The notes under the pieces: model-generated
What the model was told of the DNA's origin: nothing
What the model saw: only the letters and a program-made list of their open reading frames with translations
The model's database searches: none
From: UBA1756 sp045130235
Lineage (GTDB): Bacteria > Bacteroidota > Bacteroidia > Bacteroidales > WCHB1-69
Direction of reading: 5' to 3'
DNA: 64,000 nt
NCBI GenBank assembly: GCA_045130235.1
Contig: JBGUPJ010000034.1
Location: 1-64,000 of the forward strand
Translations under genes and position numbers: made by a program
Part shown: positions 18,129 through 27,254 of the stretch, piece by piece
How positions within the stretch are numbered: position 1 is the first letter of the stretch
Layout: each line of letters begins with the position of its first letter

Positions 18129-18764
18129 TTATTGTTGCGGAAAGAGCTCTTGGAGCGTTGGTTCGGTAAGGAGCGGCATTTGCGGGTCGGAGGAAAGGGT
18201 GGCGGCGAAGAGCAGCGTCTGGCATACGCCCTCGTCGAAATCCACCCACCCGGCCAGCACGTGGCGGGCAGGGGTGCGCTGCAGCACGTCGGTAACCGCC
18301 TGGAGGATGGTGCCGGGTTGGAATTGCTGCGCCACATAGCAGGAGCTTTCCCCCTTGATTTTGTGGCGGATGGCCATCTCGCCGGTCACAATGTTGGCGA
18401 GGGTATAGACGAAGACCGCCGGACTCGGGAAGTAGCTGTCGGCCTCCTGGATGGTGGCTTGGTAGGTGCGGTCGTCGTCGAGCGAGCCGGCCGAGTTGAA
18501 ACACACCACCGCCCAGTCCTCTTTCGGTTCTTCGGGCGACAGGTGGAGGTGGCTCATCACAAGTTCGGCGGTCAGGAAGCCCGACTTACAGAGTGGGTCC
18601 ATCTTGAAAAACTTGGGATAGTCGCACCCTAACTTTTTGTATATTTCAGATAGCCAGTGTTTTATATCTGTATCAATATTCTCGATGATGATGTTGCCGT
18701 TGCTCACCACTTGCTGGTTGGTGATGCGGGTGTACGACATGAGTCTGATTTGTTTTTCTTCCAT
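18129..18764 (-). CDS. Ketoacyl-synthase-like protein (KS_2 type), polyene cluster
   Basis: The product is 211 residues. It resembles the 'beta-ketoacyl synthase N-terminal-like' (Ketoacyl-synt_2) proteins of aryl-polyene/flexirubin clusters: FFKMDPLCKSGFLTAE and VVCFNSAGSLDDD, then LVAGW-like HVLAGWVDF near 167. It lacks a full thiolase fold and a clear catalytic triad, so it probably acts as a partner (chain-length factor-like) of the adjacent ketosynthase. It begins 10 bp after that gene's stop codon. Confidence 0.7.
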   Translation of the reverse strand: MEEKQIRLMSYTRITNQQVVSNGNIIIENIDTDIKHWLSEIYKKLGCDYPKFFKMDPLCKSGFLTAELVMSHLHLSPEEPKEDWAVVCFNSAGSLDDDRTYQATIQEADSYFPSPAVFVYTLANIVTGEMAIRHKIKGESSCYVAQQFQPGTILQAVTDVLQRTPARHVLAGWVDFDEGVCQTLLFAATLSSDPQMPLLTEPTLQELFPQQ

Positions 18765-18774
18765 CTTCTCCCTA

Positions 18775-19944
18775 TTATTCGGTCTTAAAATTCTTTAAAA
18801 TGGCTGCGTCGTTTTTGGCGAAAAGCAGGGCGGCGTTGCTGCCTCCGAAGCCAGATATCATCTTGATAAATAGCGGCTTGTCGGTCTTTTCTTGTGTGGT
18901 GGCGACCTGTATGGGGGCCACGGTACCCGGGGTGGTAAAGCCCCGGGTGGGCAGGATAGTGCCGTTGTTGATTTCTTGGCAGGAGATGATGCTTTCCACC
19001 ACGCCGGCGGCGCCGAGGGTATGGCCGAAGTAGCCCTTGAGGCTGTTGACAGGCAGTTGGTCGAGGCCGCAGCGTTGCAGGGCCACCGACTCCATGTCGT
19101 CGTTGTAGTGGGTGGCGGTGCCGTGGGCGTTGACGAAGGCGAGGTCGGGGGTGGCGGTGTCGGGCAGAATCTGCTGGATGGCTTTCACGAGTCCTTCGGC
19201 GGTGCGTGAGGGGGCGGAGATGTGGTTGGCGTCGTTGCAGAGGGCGCCGTTGAGGAGCCACAGGTCGGTAGGTTCGGGCTGGTCGGCGCGGGCGAACACT
19301 AGGGTGGCGGCGGCCTCGCCGAGGTTCAAGCCGGTACGTTCCGAGTCGAACGGGCGGCAGGGTTCGGGCGAGAGGGCCTTGAACGACTGGAAGCCGGAGA
19401 TGATGAACTGCGAGAGCACATCCGCGCCGATGACCACGGCGTAGCGGTAGCGGCCCTGTTCCAGTTGGCGCTGTGCCACCACCTGGGCGGCGCAGCCTGA
19501 TATGCAGGCGTTGCTCACTACGATGGGTTCGTTGGGGTTGCCGAAGTATTGGGCGATAAGCTGGGCGGAGCGCCACAGGTAGGGCCGCTCGGGCTCGTAG
19601 CCTTGGAGGTCGCGCAGCAGTTCGACGTTTCCTTTGGTGGTGGAGAGGATGAACAGCACCTCGTTGCTGGCGGCATTGATGCCGGCGTGGTGGATGGCGT
19701 CGGTGGCCGACAGGAGGGCGCATTTCTCCATCTTGGTGTAGCGGATGTTGCGGGGGTTGGGCAGTGCGAGGAACTGTTTTTCCAGCAGTGCGTTGTTGAT
19801 GACCGATGCGCAGAACGGCTCTGGCAGCGAGAACCCTTGTTGGTAGGTCTGCATCCCGCTGTGCCCTGCCAGCAGGTTGCGCCAGTTCTCCTCGGTGGTG
19901 AAGCCCAGGGGGGAAACGATGTTATCTCCGATTTTCTTAATCAT
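18775..19944 (-). CDS. Beta-ketoacyl-ACP synthase (FabF-like)
   Basis: The product is 389 residues with the intact Cys-His-His triad: Cys147 in NACISG, His274 in NAHGTATH and His308 in GYFGHTLGAAG. It is somewhat shorter than FabF (~410) and catalyses decarboxylative condensation of acyl-ACP with malonyl-ACP. The neighbouring KS_2 partner and the dehydratase/thioesterase pair suggest aryl-polyene or flexirubin-type lipid pigment synthesis rather than housekeeping fatty-acid synthesis. The other expected genes (ligase, acyltransferases, ketoreductase, ACP) are not in this window. A -7 element lies 20 bp upstream. Confidence 0.88.
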   Translation of the reverse strand: MIKKIGDNIVSPLGFTTEENWRNLLAGHSGMQTYQQGFSLPEPFCASVINNALLEKQFLALPNPRNIRYTKMEKCALLSATDAIHHAGINAASNEVLFILSTTKGNVELLRDLQGYEPERPYLWRSAQLIAQYFGNPNEPIVVSNACISGCAAQVVAQRQLEQGRYRYAVVIGADVLSQFIISGFQSFKALSPEPCRPFDSERTGLNLGEAAATLVFARADQPEPTDLWLLNGALCNDANHISAPSRTAEGLVKAIQQILPDTATPDLAFVNAHGTATHYNDDMESVALQRCGLDQLPVNSLKGYFGHTLGAAGVVESIISCQEINNGTILPTRGFTTPGTVAPIQVATTQEKTDKPLFIKMISGFGGSNAALLFAKNDAAILKNFKTE

Positions 19945-19963
19945 GAGGCCTGATTTTAGCTTG

Positions 19964-19971
19964 CAAAAGTA
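19964..19971 (-). promoter_or_regulatory. -7 element for ketosynthase operon
   Basis: TACTTTTG followed by CAAGC on the minus strand, 20 bp from the ketosynthase start codon. Confidence 0.6.
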
Positions 19972-20020
19972 CAGAATTTTTTGGAATCTGCGGCAGAGGC
20001 GATATGTGGGGAAAAATGTG

Positions 20021-20028
20021 TATCTTTG
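20021..20028 (+). promoter_or_regulatory. -7 element of the structured RNA
   Basis: TATCTTTG followed by CAGCG matches the strong Bacteroidota form. Transcription would start near 20035. Confidence 0.65.
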
Positions 20029-20034
20029 CAGCGT

Positions 20035-20272
20035 GAATAATCAATAAAACGAATACTATGTAATAAAGAAAATTGCGTCTTGAACATCCTTGATTAGGCT
20101 GAAGAAGCAGAATTAGGACCTCTTGTAACACATCAGTCAGACAAGGCAACGGATGTTCGCGCTCAAATAAATGGGCGTGGACTGATTGTCGTCTGATGTG
20201 GGCCGTCCTAAGCCTTGCTTCTACCCAATCTATTTCACGCCCTCTTTTAAGAAACAAAAGGGGGCTTTTTTT
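20035..20272 (+). ncRNA. Candidate structured non-coding RNA (6S-like rod or leader)
   Basis: The stretch of about 238 nt has its own promoter and ends in a strong terminator (stem 20239-20248 with 20256-20265, then seven T). No convincing ORF fills it. Nested perfect pairings build a long rod: GATTAGG (20092) with CCCAATC (20224, one mismatch), AGAAGCA (20103) with TGCTTCT (20216), TTAGGAC (20113) with GTCCTAA (20205), and CACATCAG (20129) with CTGATGTG (20193). An apical hairpin (CGCTC/GGGCG, about 20160-20177) sits in the loop. An extra 8-bp match, GAACATCC (20082) with GGATGTTC (20151), would form a pseudoknot or a switch. A rod with internal bulges recalls 6S RNA, but I cannot assign a family. 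An attenuator-type leader for the HNH gene 53 bp downstream is the main alternative. Confidence 0.7.
20239..20272 (+). terminator. Terminator of the structured RNA
   Basis: A ten-base stem with one G-U pair closes a 7-nt loop and is followed by seven T. Confidence 0.9.
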
Positions 20273-20324
20273 ATGCCAAAATATATACATAAACTTGTTC
20301 ACCTGCGCTAATAAATAAACCATT

Positions 20325-21092
20325 ATGCCTAAACGACTTTGGACACGGGACGAAATGATTCTGACATTGGCATTGTATTTTCAGTTGCCATTCGGGCGGT
20401 TGAACCATACCACACCGGAGGTTAGAGAGTTGGCCAGGCTGATGAATAGGACAGAGAATGCCGTTGCCCTGCGTTTGGTAAATTTTGCTGCTTGTGATCC
20501 TTACATTACCAATAGCGGACGCACAGGAATGCCGGGCGGATTAAGTGTGTGTATGCCTTATTGGGATGAGTTTGCCGACAACAAGGAAGAATTGTTTTTG
20601 GAAGCGGAGACCATCAGGAATCGGATACGGAAACAAACTTTTGAGCAATCGTTGAAAATAGACGATTCCCAATTGAAAGGGGGGGACAGAATGGCGTATG
20701 TAAAGCAACGGATAAGCCAAAATGCTTTCCGTACAATGATATTGAACAATTACGAAAGCCGTTGTGCCATTACGGGCATTTCCGTTCCCGAACTGTTGGT
20801 GGCCAGCCATATTATACCCTGGGCAGTGAACGAAAAGGAAAGGCTGAACCCTGAAAACGGCATTTGCCTTTCCGCATTGTACGACAGAGCTTTCGACCAA
20901 GGATTTATTACCATTTCGCCGGATGATTATACCGTATGTCTGTCATCTGCTTTGCGAGAATACAAAACACAAGATTATTTTGACAAATATTTCGGCTGTA
21001 TTGCCGGGCAACCATTGACAATACCGATAGAACATCGCCCGAATCGCGATTTTTTAGCATATCACAGAGATAGAATTTTTAATGGAATATAA
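20325..21092 (+). CDS. HNH endonuclease (HNH_2-like)
   Basis: The product is 255 residues. An N-terminal helical region (about 1-120) with a DNA-binding look is followed by a C-terminal HNH domain: SRCAITG (about 146), then ASHIIPW, ENGICLS and LYDRAFDQGFI. The HNH histidine, Asn and second His/Asp positions look complete apart from a non-canonical last residue. This family is often found with restriction systems, and the gene lies at the head of one. It is separated from the methyltransferases by an AT-rich 114-bp gap with no terminator, so read-through is possible. It starts 53 bp after the structured RNA. It may be a restriction nuclease or an independent gene; the family alone does not decide. 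Confidence 0.8.
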   Translation: MPKRLWTRDEMILTLALYFQLPFGRLNHTTPEVRELARLMNRTENAVALRLVNFAACDPYITNSGRTGMPGGLSVCMPYWDEFADNKEELFLEAETIRNRIRKQTFEQSLKIDDSQLKGGDRMAYVKQRISQNAFRTMILNNYESRCAITGISVPELLVASHIIPWAVNEKERLNPENGICLSALYDRAFDQGFITISPDDYTVCLSSALREYKTQDYFDKYFGCIAGQPLTIPIEHRPNRDFLAYHRDRIFNGI

Positions 21093-21206
21093 TTATGGAT
21101 ATATTAACTCCTGAACAGAGATAATAGAATACGGTTATTGTTAAAGGCAAAAGGACAAAGATTGAAATATTCTATGTAAAATCACTTTGTCACATAGTAA
21201 AAGGGA

Positions 21207-22502
21207 ATGACTAAAAAAACAATTATATCATATTATCGAGAAATGGAGAAAAAGTATTCTCCAAAGGGTGTTGATTACAGCACTTACACCACACCTGTAA
21301 ATTTCAAGGAGTCTCTACATACACCTATTCATCGGTGGTATGGGTATAAGGAAGGCTTCTCACCATCCTTTGTTGCTGGTTTTATCGATGAATTTGGTGC
21401 TCAAAAAGAATCTGTTGTTTTTGACCCATTTGGTGGAGTTGGAACCACCGGTTTAGTTGCAATCAGCAAAGGACATAAGGCATACTTAATGGACGTAAAC
21501 CCACTGGGTGTTTTAGCAGCTCGTGTTAAAACGACAAACTATTCCCGTCAGTCCATAGGCGAAATTAAACATATTCGCACTAAATGGAGTGAAATTCATG
21601 ATTACAAGATACGATATGACATCCCCAATGATACAGTTAAAAGATATTTTGACCCCATAACATTGGAGGCTTTATTAAAAGTCCGCTCCATGGTACTTGA
21701 CTTAAGTGGTGGGCTTATACAAGATGTCTATTTATTGGCACTCCTTTCTTTGGTTGAACAGATTTCTACTCATCATAAAAATGGGAATGGTGTAAAGAAA
21801 AAAAGAATACTACCTGCTCCATTTAACTTTGAAGTATTGAAACAAACATTATTAGAAAGAATCGATTTGTATTTGGCAGATATTGCAGAAACAGAGTTAA
21901 CACAAAAGTGCGATGTCTTAAATCATAGTAATCTCAACTCTTACACATTGCCGACCAGAGTTGATTTGGTACTCACGTCACCTCCATATGCAAATTGTTT
22001 TGACTACAGCAAAGTATATCTAACAGAACTATGGATAGGGGGATTCTTTCAACAGAAGGCCGACCAAACATTATTTAGAGAGCAATCTGTTATAAGCCAT
22101 GTCCATTACCGTTGGAAAGAACGAAATGTTGCATATAAGTCTTCTGTCGTTGAAGACATGATTATACCTACACTTAAGCAACAAGACCTTTGGAGTGCCA
22201 ATATTCCAAGTATGTTATCGGGATACTTTTCTGATTTAGGGAAGTGTCTTTATAATATTTCGCATAATCTAAATTATGGAGCCACAATAGGATTTGTGGT
22301 TGGTAATTCTGTGTATGGAGGAGTTCCTATTGCTACAGATATCATATTAGCAGAAATCGCAGAAAAATTAGGATATAGATGTCAGGAAATAAGGATATAT
22401 CGTAAAGTTATAGCTTCTTCGCAACAAATGGTTCTTTTAACTGAAGAAGAAAAACATTTTGTAAGAGAGAGTTTGGTTATATTGAAATGGGAGCAGAATT
22501 AG
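21207..22502 (+). CDS. Site-specific DNA amino-methyltransferase 1
   Basis: The product is 431 residues. The SAM-binding motif I is FDPFGGVGTTG (72-82) and the catalytic motif IV is TSPPY (257-261), so the order is I then IV. The TSPPY form fits N4-cytosine methylation most often, but N6-adenine is possible. The target region probably lies between or after these motifs. The gene is AT-rich compared with the flanks. Its 3' end overlaps the second methyltransferase by 16 bp, so the two are translated together. It is the protecting enzyme of the restriction operon. Confidence 0.88.
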   Translation: MTKKTIISYYREMEKKYSPKGVDYSTYTTPVNFKESLHTPIHRWYGYKEGFSPSFVAGFIDEFGAQKESVVFDPFGGVGTTGLVAISKGHKAYLMDVNPLGVLAARVKTTNYSRQSIGEIKHIRTKWSEIHDYKIRYDIPNDTVKRYFDPITLEALLKVRSMVLDLSGGLIQDVYLLALLSLVEQISTHHKNGNGVKKKRILPAPFNFEVLKQTLLERIDLYLADIAETELTQKCDVLNHSNLNSYTLPTRVDLVLTSPPYANCFDYSKVYLTELWIGGFFQQKADQTLFREQSVISHVHYRWKERNVAYKSSVVEDMIIPTLKQQDLWSANIPSMLSGYFSDLGKCLYNISHNLNYGATIGFVVGNSVYGGVPIATDIILAEIAEKLGYRCQEIRIYRKVIASSQQMVLLTEEEKHFVRESLVILKWEQN

Positions 22503-23746
22503 AAGAAAAATATAATGAAGGGATTGCATTTAATCCATTCCTTCTCAAATGGGGAGAAGAAATTATCTTCCCATCTACGAGAAAGATGAAGGAATATGGT
22601 AATCGTGTATACAATAGGTATCCGGCTCGTAGTGTTTTTTTGGTGCCACGCGCAATCTTATCTCAATACAAAAATCAAGACTTGATTGTACTTGATCCTT
22701 TCATGGGATCCGGCACAACCGCAGTTGAAACATTAATCAGTGGCAATAAACCCGCGGGGACGGAGATGGATCCATTTGCCCGAATGATTGCTGAGGTTAG
22801 TACTACTGTTTACCCACAGAATGAGTTAAAGGAACTACAACAAGTATATTTTTCCATACAGAGCAAATGGCCTTCGTATGAAGCATCGCCAATCCCAGAT
22901 TTGTTTGGTATTGAACATTGGTTTAAACCTGCAGATTTTCAAGATTTGCTAAGGCTTAAAGCATGTATATTGGTTCTTTCACCCCGAAAATACCTTTCAT
23001 ATTTTTTGATTGCATTTGCTGATTGTATTAAACCAGTATCCCTAATGGAGAGACAATCAACAAAACCGTATATCTCCACAAAATATGCTAAAGAAACTAA
23101 ATCTGTAGGCGAATCATTTGAATATAGCCACAATGCTCATTTTGAAGCAATTAGGCAGATGTCAGAAATTGCAAAACCTAATCCTATAAAATGGTTGGGT
23201 AGTGACGCAACGGACTTTCGGGCAGAGGAGAACAGTATTGATATAGCAATAACATCTCCTCCTTATATAAATGCGCTAGATTACACTCGCTGTATTAAAG
23301 TTGAGAGTGCAATGTGTAATTTAACTGACACAAAAGGAACAGCTCAACTCCGAAAAATGCAAGTTGGCCATGAAGCTCGCAGATACCAGTCTATAAATGA
23401 CGTTGTGATGCGTATTTTTTGTCCTTACTATGAGCAGATTCAAAGCACCGATAAAGGAAGAGCAGATACATGTATGGCGTATTTTAACGACTTGTATAAA
23501 AACCTAACATGCGTATATGTAGCATTAAAGAAGGATAGCATTTATCACATGATAATAGGTGACAACACGATTCGTGGCGTCGAGATTCCTACACATGAAA
23601 TTATTGCACATCTTGGGGAACAAATAGGTTATAAATGGATAGGATACTATAAATACGAAATAAAAGACCATCGCACCTCTGTTCCCAGGAACAATGCGAA
23701 AAACAAAATTGAATATGAACATGTAATTATGCTTCAAAAAAAATGA
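22487..23746 (+). CDS. Site-specific DNA amino-methyltransferase 2
   Basis: The product is 419 residues. Motif I is LDPFMGSGTT (about 66-75) and motif IV is ITSPPYINALDY (about 257-268). It is related to but clearly diverged from the upstream methyltransferase. Two methyltransferases in one operon suggest a non-palindromic recognition sequence with one enzyme per strand, as in type IIS systems and in LlaJI; this is inference. The stop codon overlaps the next start codon (ATGA), showing tight coupling to the McrB-like gene. Confidence 0.88.
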   Translation: MGAELEEKYNEGIAFNPFLLKWGEEIIFPSTRKMKEYGNRVYNRYPARSVFLVPRAILSQYKNQDLIVLDPFMGSGTTAVETLISGNKPAGTEMDPFARMIAEVSTTVYPQNELKELQQVYFSIQSKWPSYEASPIPDLFGIEHWFKPADFQDLLRLKACILVLSPRKYLSYFLIAFADCIKPVSLMERQSTKPYISTKYAKETKSVGESFEYSHNAHFEAIRQMSEIAKPNPIKWLGSDATDFRAEENSIDIAITSPPYINALDYTRCIKVESAMCNLTDTKGTAQLRKMQVGHEARRYQSINDVVMRIFCPYYEQIQSTDKGRADTCMAYFNDLYKNLTCVYVALKKDSIYHMIIGDNTIRGVEIPTHEIIAHLGEQIGYKWIGYYKYEIKDHRTSVPRNNAKNKIEYEHVIMLQKK

Positions 23747-26700
23747 GTAAATTTAAGAACAAATGCATCTACAGTTATTATTCAACTTTATTAGATTTAT
23801 GGGTTGAATGGAACGCTAAACTACTGATGGGTGAATTCCCAGCATCCGCAGGTACTCTCAATGAAGCGTTGGGAGAATCATCCTCTGATTGTCGTTCGCG
23901 AGCAAAAGAGATGTTTAGAATAGGTCTTCTCTCTACAGAGTTAACTAAAGGAGATGTCGCTTTACGTCAAATTCGAGAAGGTAAGAATGTTCAATCTAAT
24001 TTGGGCTTTATCGCGGCGGTCATTCATAAAGCCAGTAACGAATATGGAAAAGAAAGGTTCATGAAAGCAGAAAGTGCTTTGTGCGCAATTTTTTCAGTTA
24101 TACAATCTGTTTCATGGGACCATTTTGAAACATCTATAAATAGTATTGCGCATAGACTATTAGAAGTATTCCCATGTCCAGAAGACATTAATCTTACGAT
24201 ATGGCTACGATACTTACTGTCTGGGACATTTTGCCCGATTGCTTCTACAAAAAATACTAAAATAATATCTGATTTTACTGACTTCTTTGAACATCGTACG
24301 AATAGCATTGAGTTATCAATCATCGACGAAGGTTCAAATAAGACAATATGTACAATGAGAAGCGTAGCTGATGTTCGGAAAGCAATAGAAAATGGAGTCT
24401 CTCTAAATAAAATTGTGCAACAAAAAATGGCACTTTTTATATTGGGAACAGACAGGGATGTAACACCGAAAGGATTTCTAAGTATGGCCTATTTGAATTA
24501 TCCCGATTTTCTAAAATATAGTTATGAAGTCGAAAGAGATTTTGTGACTAAAAAACCATATCTCCCCCTTTACAATGAAGATATAGGACAATCGGGGAAA
24601 TCCCATGTCCTTGAAGAACTTGAAAAAATATCAGAGTTAAATAACAACTTAAAAAATGAATATAACAAACTTATGAAAGACATATATCAGGGAGCCAAAG
24701 ATGCTCTAAGTTTATTAAAACAATCGAGTGATTCGCTCAATGAATCCTCTCTTCAAAAAATCTATTACGGCGCTCCCGGCACAGGTAAATCCCGTGAAAT
24801 AAAAGAACTAACAAAGGATGATGACACCGTTATCCGCACCACGTTCCATCCCGATAGCGATTATTCTACGTTTGTAGGTTGCTATAAGCCGACAATGGGA
24901 GATCCTAAACCAATTTATGGCTTTGATGCAAATGGCAATACTGTAGAGGCTAAAGTTTCAACGGGAGCTGTTGTTAAAGAACGGAAAATAGAATACAAAT
25001 TCGTACAACAAGCCTTTACCAAAGCATATATCCGGGCTTGGAAGAAGATGGGTGATACGAGTTTATGGACAAAAAAAGTAACTGCGACACCTCCAACAGG
25101 AGAAACTGCAACGCCATATAAAATGACTGGTAAAAAGGGTGTTATTAAAGTGTTTGCACGCCCCGAAGATGACGTAACACTACTTAATGATGCAGAAAAG
25201 GATGCTTTACTGGAAGTCGACAATTTTGATTTTCCATTTGATGGAATTAATAACTTTGGAGAGTTGCACGATAATATAAAAGTCGTAGTAACAGATGAAC
25301 CTACAGAGGAGCAGATTGGTCACTATCGCAAAAAAATTACACTTAAAGCAGCACAGATACGAGATTTGTACTCAAAATACAAAAAAACACAAAAATATTA
25401 TTTCTTAGAATCCATTTTGGCTAAGATTTTGAAAAAACTCGGATGGTCTTGGCATCCTGATTTGGATAAATTAAAAGACTATACTGGTAATGACATTACT
25501 ATTGAGGTAGAAGATAGCTATTCGTTACTTGGTTTGTATAATCCGATAACAAAAACTGTTTATTTGTTTAAGAAAAACATCCGTGACAACATAAAGTTGT
25601 TATGTGCCGTTTACATACACGAGATGTTTCACGCTTATTATGATAATAGCAATAATTCCGACAATAAATATGTTCCTGAAATTGAAGAGCCTATTGTAGA
25701 GTGCAACACCCTATGCTTCCTCGAATTGTTTGATAAAGCCTATATGGACTCGTATATAACAAGTGTCGAAAGAAAACAACAGAGCGATGCTATCAACTAC
25801 TATGGATTTGGAACTCATCTATTCGAAAACCGCAGCTTGGATTGGATGCGATTATATCAAAACGCAAATAATATTGATAAATCATCGACGATCGTATATG
25901 ATTACAAGGACAAGTTTTCGCCCATCTATCCATTTGGAAACGAGGAAGAAACAAGGAGCCTGCTTTATATGATTTTAAAAGGCATTAAAGCAACGAGTCC
26001 AAGTGGCTTCTCAAAAGCAGACCAATTCCTTATCATTGAAGAAATCAATCGCGGCAACTGCGCCCAAATTTTCGGTGACTTGTTCCAACTACTCGACCGC
26101 AAAGATGGTTACTCCGAATATCCCATTGAGGCAGATGAAGATTTGAGAAAGGAATTGGAGAATGAATTTGTTGGGTTGAAATTAGATGCAGCTGTTGAGA
26201 AAAAAATTAATTCTATTTTCGAGGAGAATTATCCTGACGGCATTACAGATAAGATACTGAATGGCGAGCTGCTTGTCCTTCCCGAAAACCTCTATATTTG
26301 GGCAACAATGAATACCAGCGACCAAAGCCTCTTCCCGATCGATTCGGCCTTCAAGAGAAGGTGGGACTGGAAGTATATTCCTATTGACACCAAGAAGGAA
26401 AGTTGGGTCATAAATGTAGATGGAACGGACTACGACTGGAGCGATTTCCTTGAGGAAATCAATGCAATGATAGAGTCTGCAACTTCTTCGGAAGATAAAA
26501 TGTTAGGATTCTATTTCTGCAAGGCTGAAGACAATGTCATCAGTGCAGAACGATTTGTAAGCAAAGTGTTGTTTTATTTGTGGAACGATGTCTTCAAAGA
26601 CTATGGTTTCGATGATCCCATATTCAACGATGAGGATGACAAAAAACTAACATTTCGCAACTTCTACAAGGCGGATGGCACTATTGACGAAAACAAAGTA

Positions 26701-27243
26701 AAGAAGTTTTTAGATAATTTGCAAGTAAAGTGCGAAAACGAAGAATCATACGTTGTGGATGAAGAAAAATATAGTGATCCTAAAACTCCTAAAAAGCGAC
26801 TGAGTTTTTGGCAAGGTTTTAACCATGCGCGAGCCGCCCATACAGAGTATTGTAAAATCTATTCAAAGGAAAGAACTGCTAGTAAAGAGCACTTTATGGA
26901 TTTGTCTTTCGGAGTGTCTGCTTACCACCCATACTTAAGTGTTCTCTTTTCAAAGAAAACTATTTGTGTTGGATTATCGATTTATGGAACGGATCGAAAC
27001 TCAGAAATTTTTAAACAATTTAAAGAAAAAGAGTCAGACATAAACGATATTGCAGGAGTTAGTCTGATTTTTGAAAAGTCCAAAAATCCCAAAAATCCCG
27101 ATAATCCATCATATTCTATAGTTGCAAAGAAAGAAATTGATATTACTGATGAGTCCACGTGGGAAGAGGCATACAATTGGATGATGGATATGGCGATTAA
27201 AATAAATACAATCAAAGAAACATACAAATTCGGTATAGAATAA
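23743..27243 (+). CDS. McrB-type AAA+ NTPase with an embedded HExxH segment
   Basis: The product is 1166 residues. The N-terminal ~330 residues are a helical module with no family that I recognise, ending in a coiled-coil-like stretch (about 285-335). Walker A is GAPGTGKS (343-350), followed by TFHPDSDYSTFVGCYKP as in McrB. Walker B, with the McrB signature, is LIIEEINRGNCAQIFGD (763-779); ATMNTSDQSLFPID (854-867) and RRW (872) follow. Between Walker A and B lie about 410 residues instead of the usual ~100-150. Within them is an insert with a zinc-peptidase-like HEMFH (626-630), preceded by hydrophobic residues and followed by EIEEPIVE (646-653), a possible third ligand. McrB proteins are GTP-driven DNA translocases that work with a nuclease partner, here the LlaJI-type protein two genes on. 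The insert is unusual and its activity is unproven. Confidence 0.85.
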   Translation: MSKFKNKCIYSYYSTLLDLWVEWNAKLLMGEFPASAGTLNEALGESSSDCRSRAKEMFRIGLLSTELTKGDVALRQIREGKNVQSNLGFIAAVIHKASNEYGKERFMKAESALCAIFSVIQSVSWDHFETSINSIAHRLLEVFPCPEDINLTIWLRYLLSGTFCPIASTKNTKIISDFTDFFEHRTNSIELSIIDEGSNKTICTMRSVADVRKAIENGVSLNKIVQQKMALFILGTDRDVTPKGFLSMAYLNYPDFLKYSYEVERDFVTKKPYLPLYNEDIGQSGKSHVLEELEKISELNNNLKNEYNKLMKDIYQGAKDALSLLKQSSDSLNESSLQKIYYGAPGTGKSREIKELTKDDDTVIRTTFHPDSDYSTFVGCYKPTMGDPKPIYGFDANGNTVEAKVSTGAVVKERKIEYKFVQQAFTKAYIRAWKKMGDTSLWTKKVTATPPTGETATPYKMTGKKGVIKVFARPEDDVTLLNDAEKDALLEVDNFDFPFDGINNFGELHDNIKVVVTDEPTEEQIGHYRKKITLKAAQIRDLYSKYKKTQKYYFLESILAKILKKLGWSWHPDLDKLKDYTGNDITIEVEDSYSLLGLYNPITKTVYLFKKNIRDNIKLLCAVYIHEMFHAYYDNSNNSDNKYVPEIEEPIVECNTLCFLELFDKAYMDSYITSVERKQQSDAINYYGFGTHLFENRSLDWMRLYQNANNIDKSSTIVYDYKDKFSPIYPFGNEEETRSLLYMILKGIKATSPSGFSKADQFLIIEEINRGNCAQIFGDLFQLLDRKDGYSEYPIEADEDLRKELENEFVGLKLDAAVEKKINSIFEENYPDGITDKILNGELLVLPENLYIWATMNTSDQSLFPIDSAFKRRWDWKYIPIDTKKESWVINVDGTDYDWSDFLEEINAMIESATSSEDKMLGFYFCKAEDNVISAERFVSKVLFYLWNDVFKDYGFDDPIFNDEDDKKLTFRNFYKADGTIDENKVKKFLDNLQVKCENEESYVVDEEKYSDPKTPKKRLSFWQGFNHARAAHTEYCKIYSKERTASKEHFMDLSFGVSAYHPYLSVLFSKKTICVGLSIYGTDRNSEIFKQFKEKESDINDIAGVSLIFEKSKNPKNPDNPSYSIVAKKEIDITDESTWEEAYNWMMDMAIKINTIKETYKFGIE

Positions 27244-27254
27244 AGATTCTTTTC

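Noticed and set aside
19937..20323. 128-codon minus-strand open frame over the structured RNA
   Set aside because: It spans two opposing promoters and the RNA's terminator, and has no recognisable protein features.
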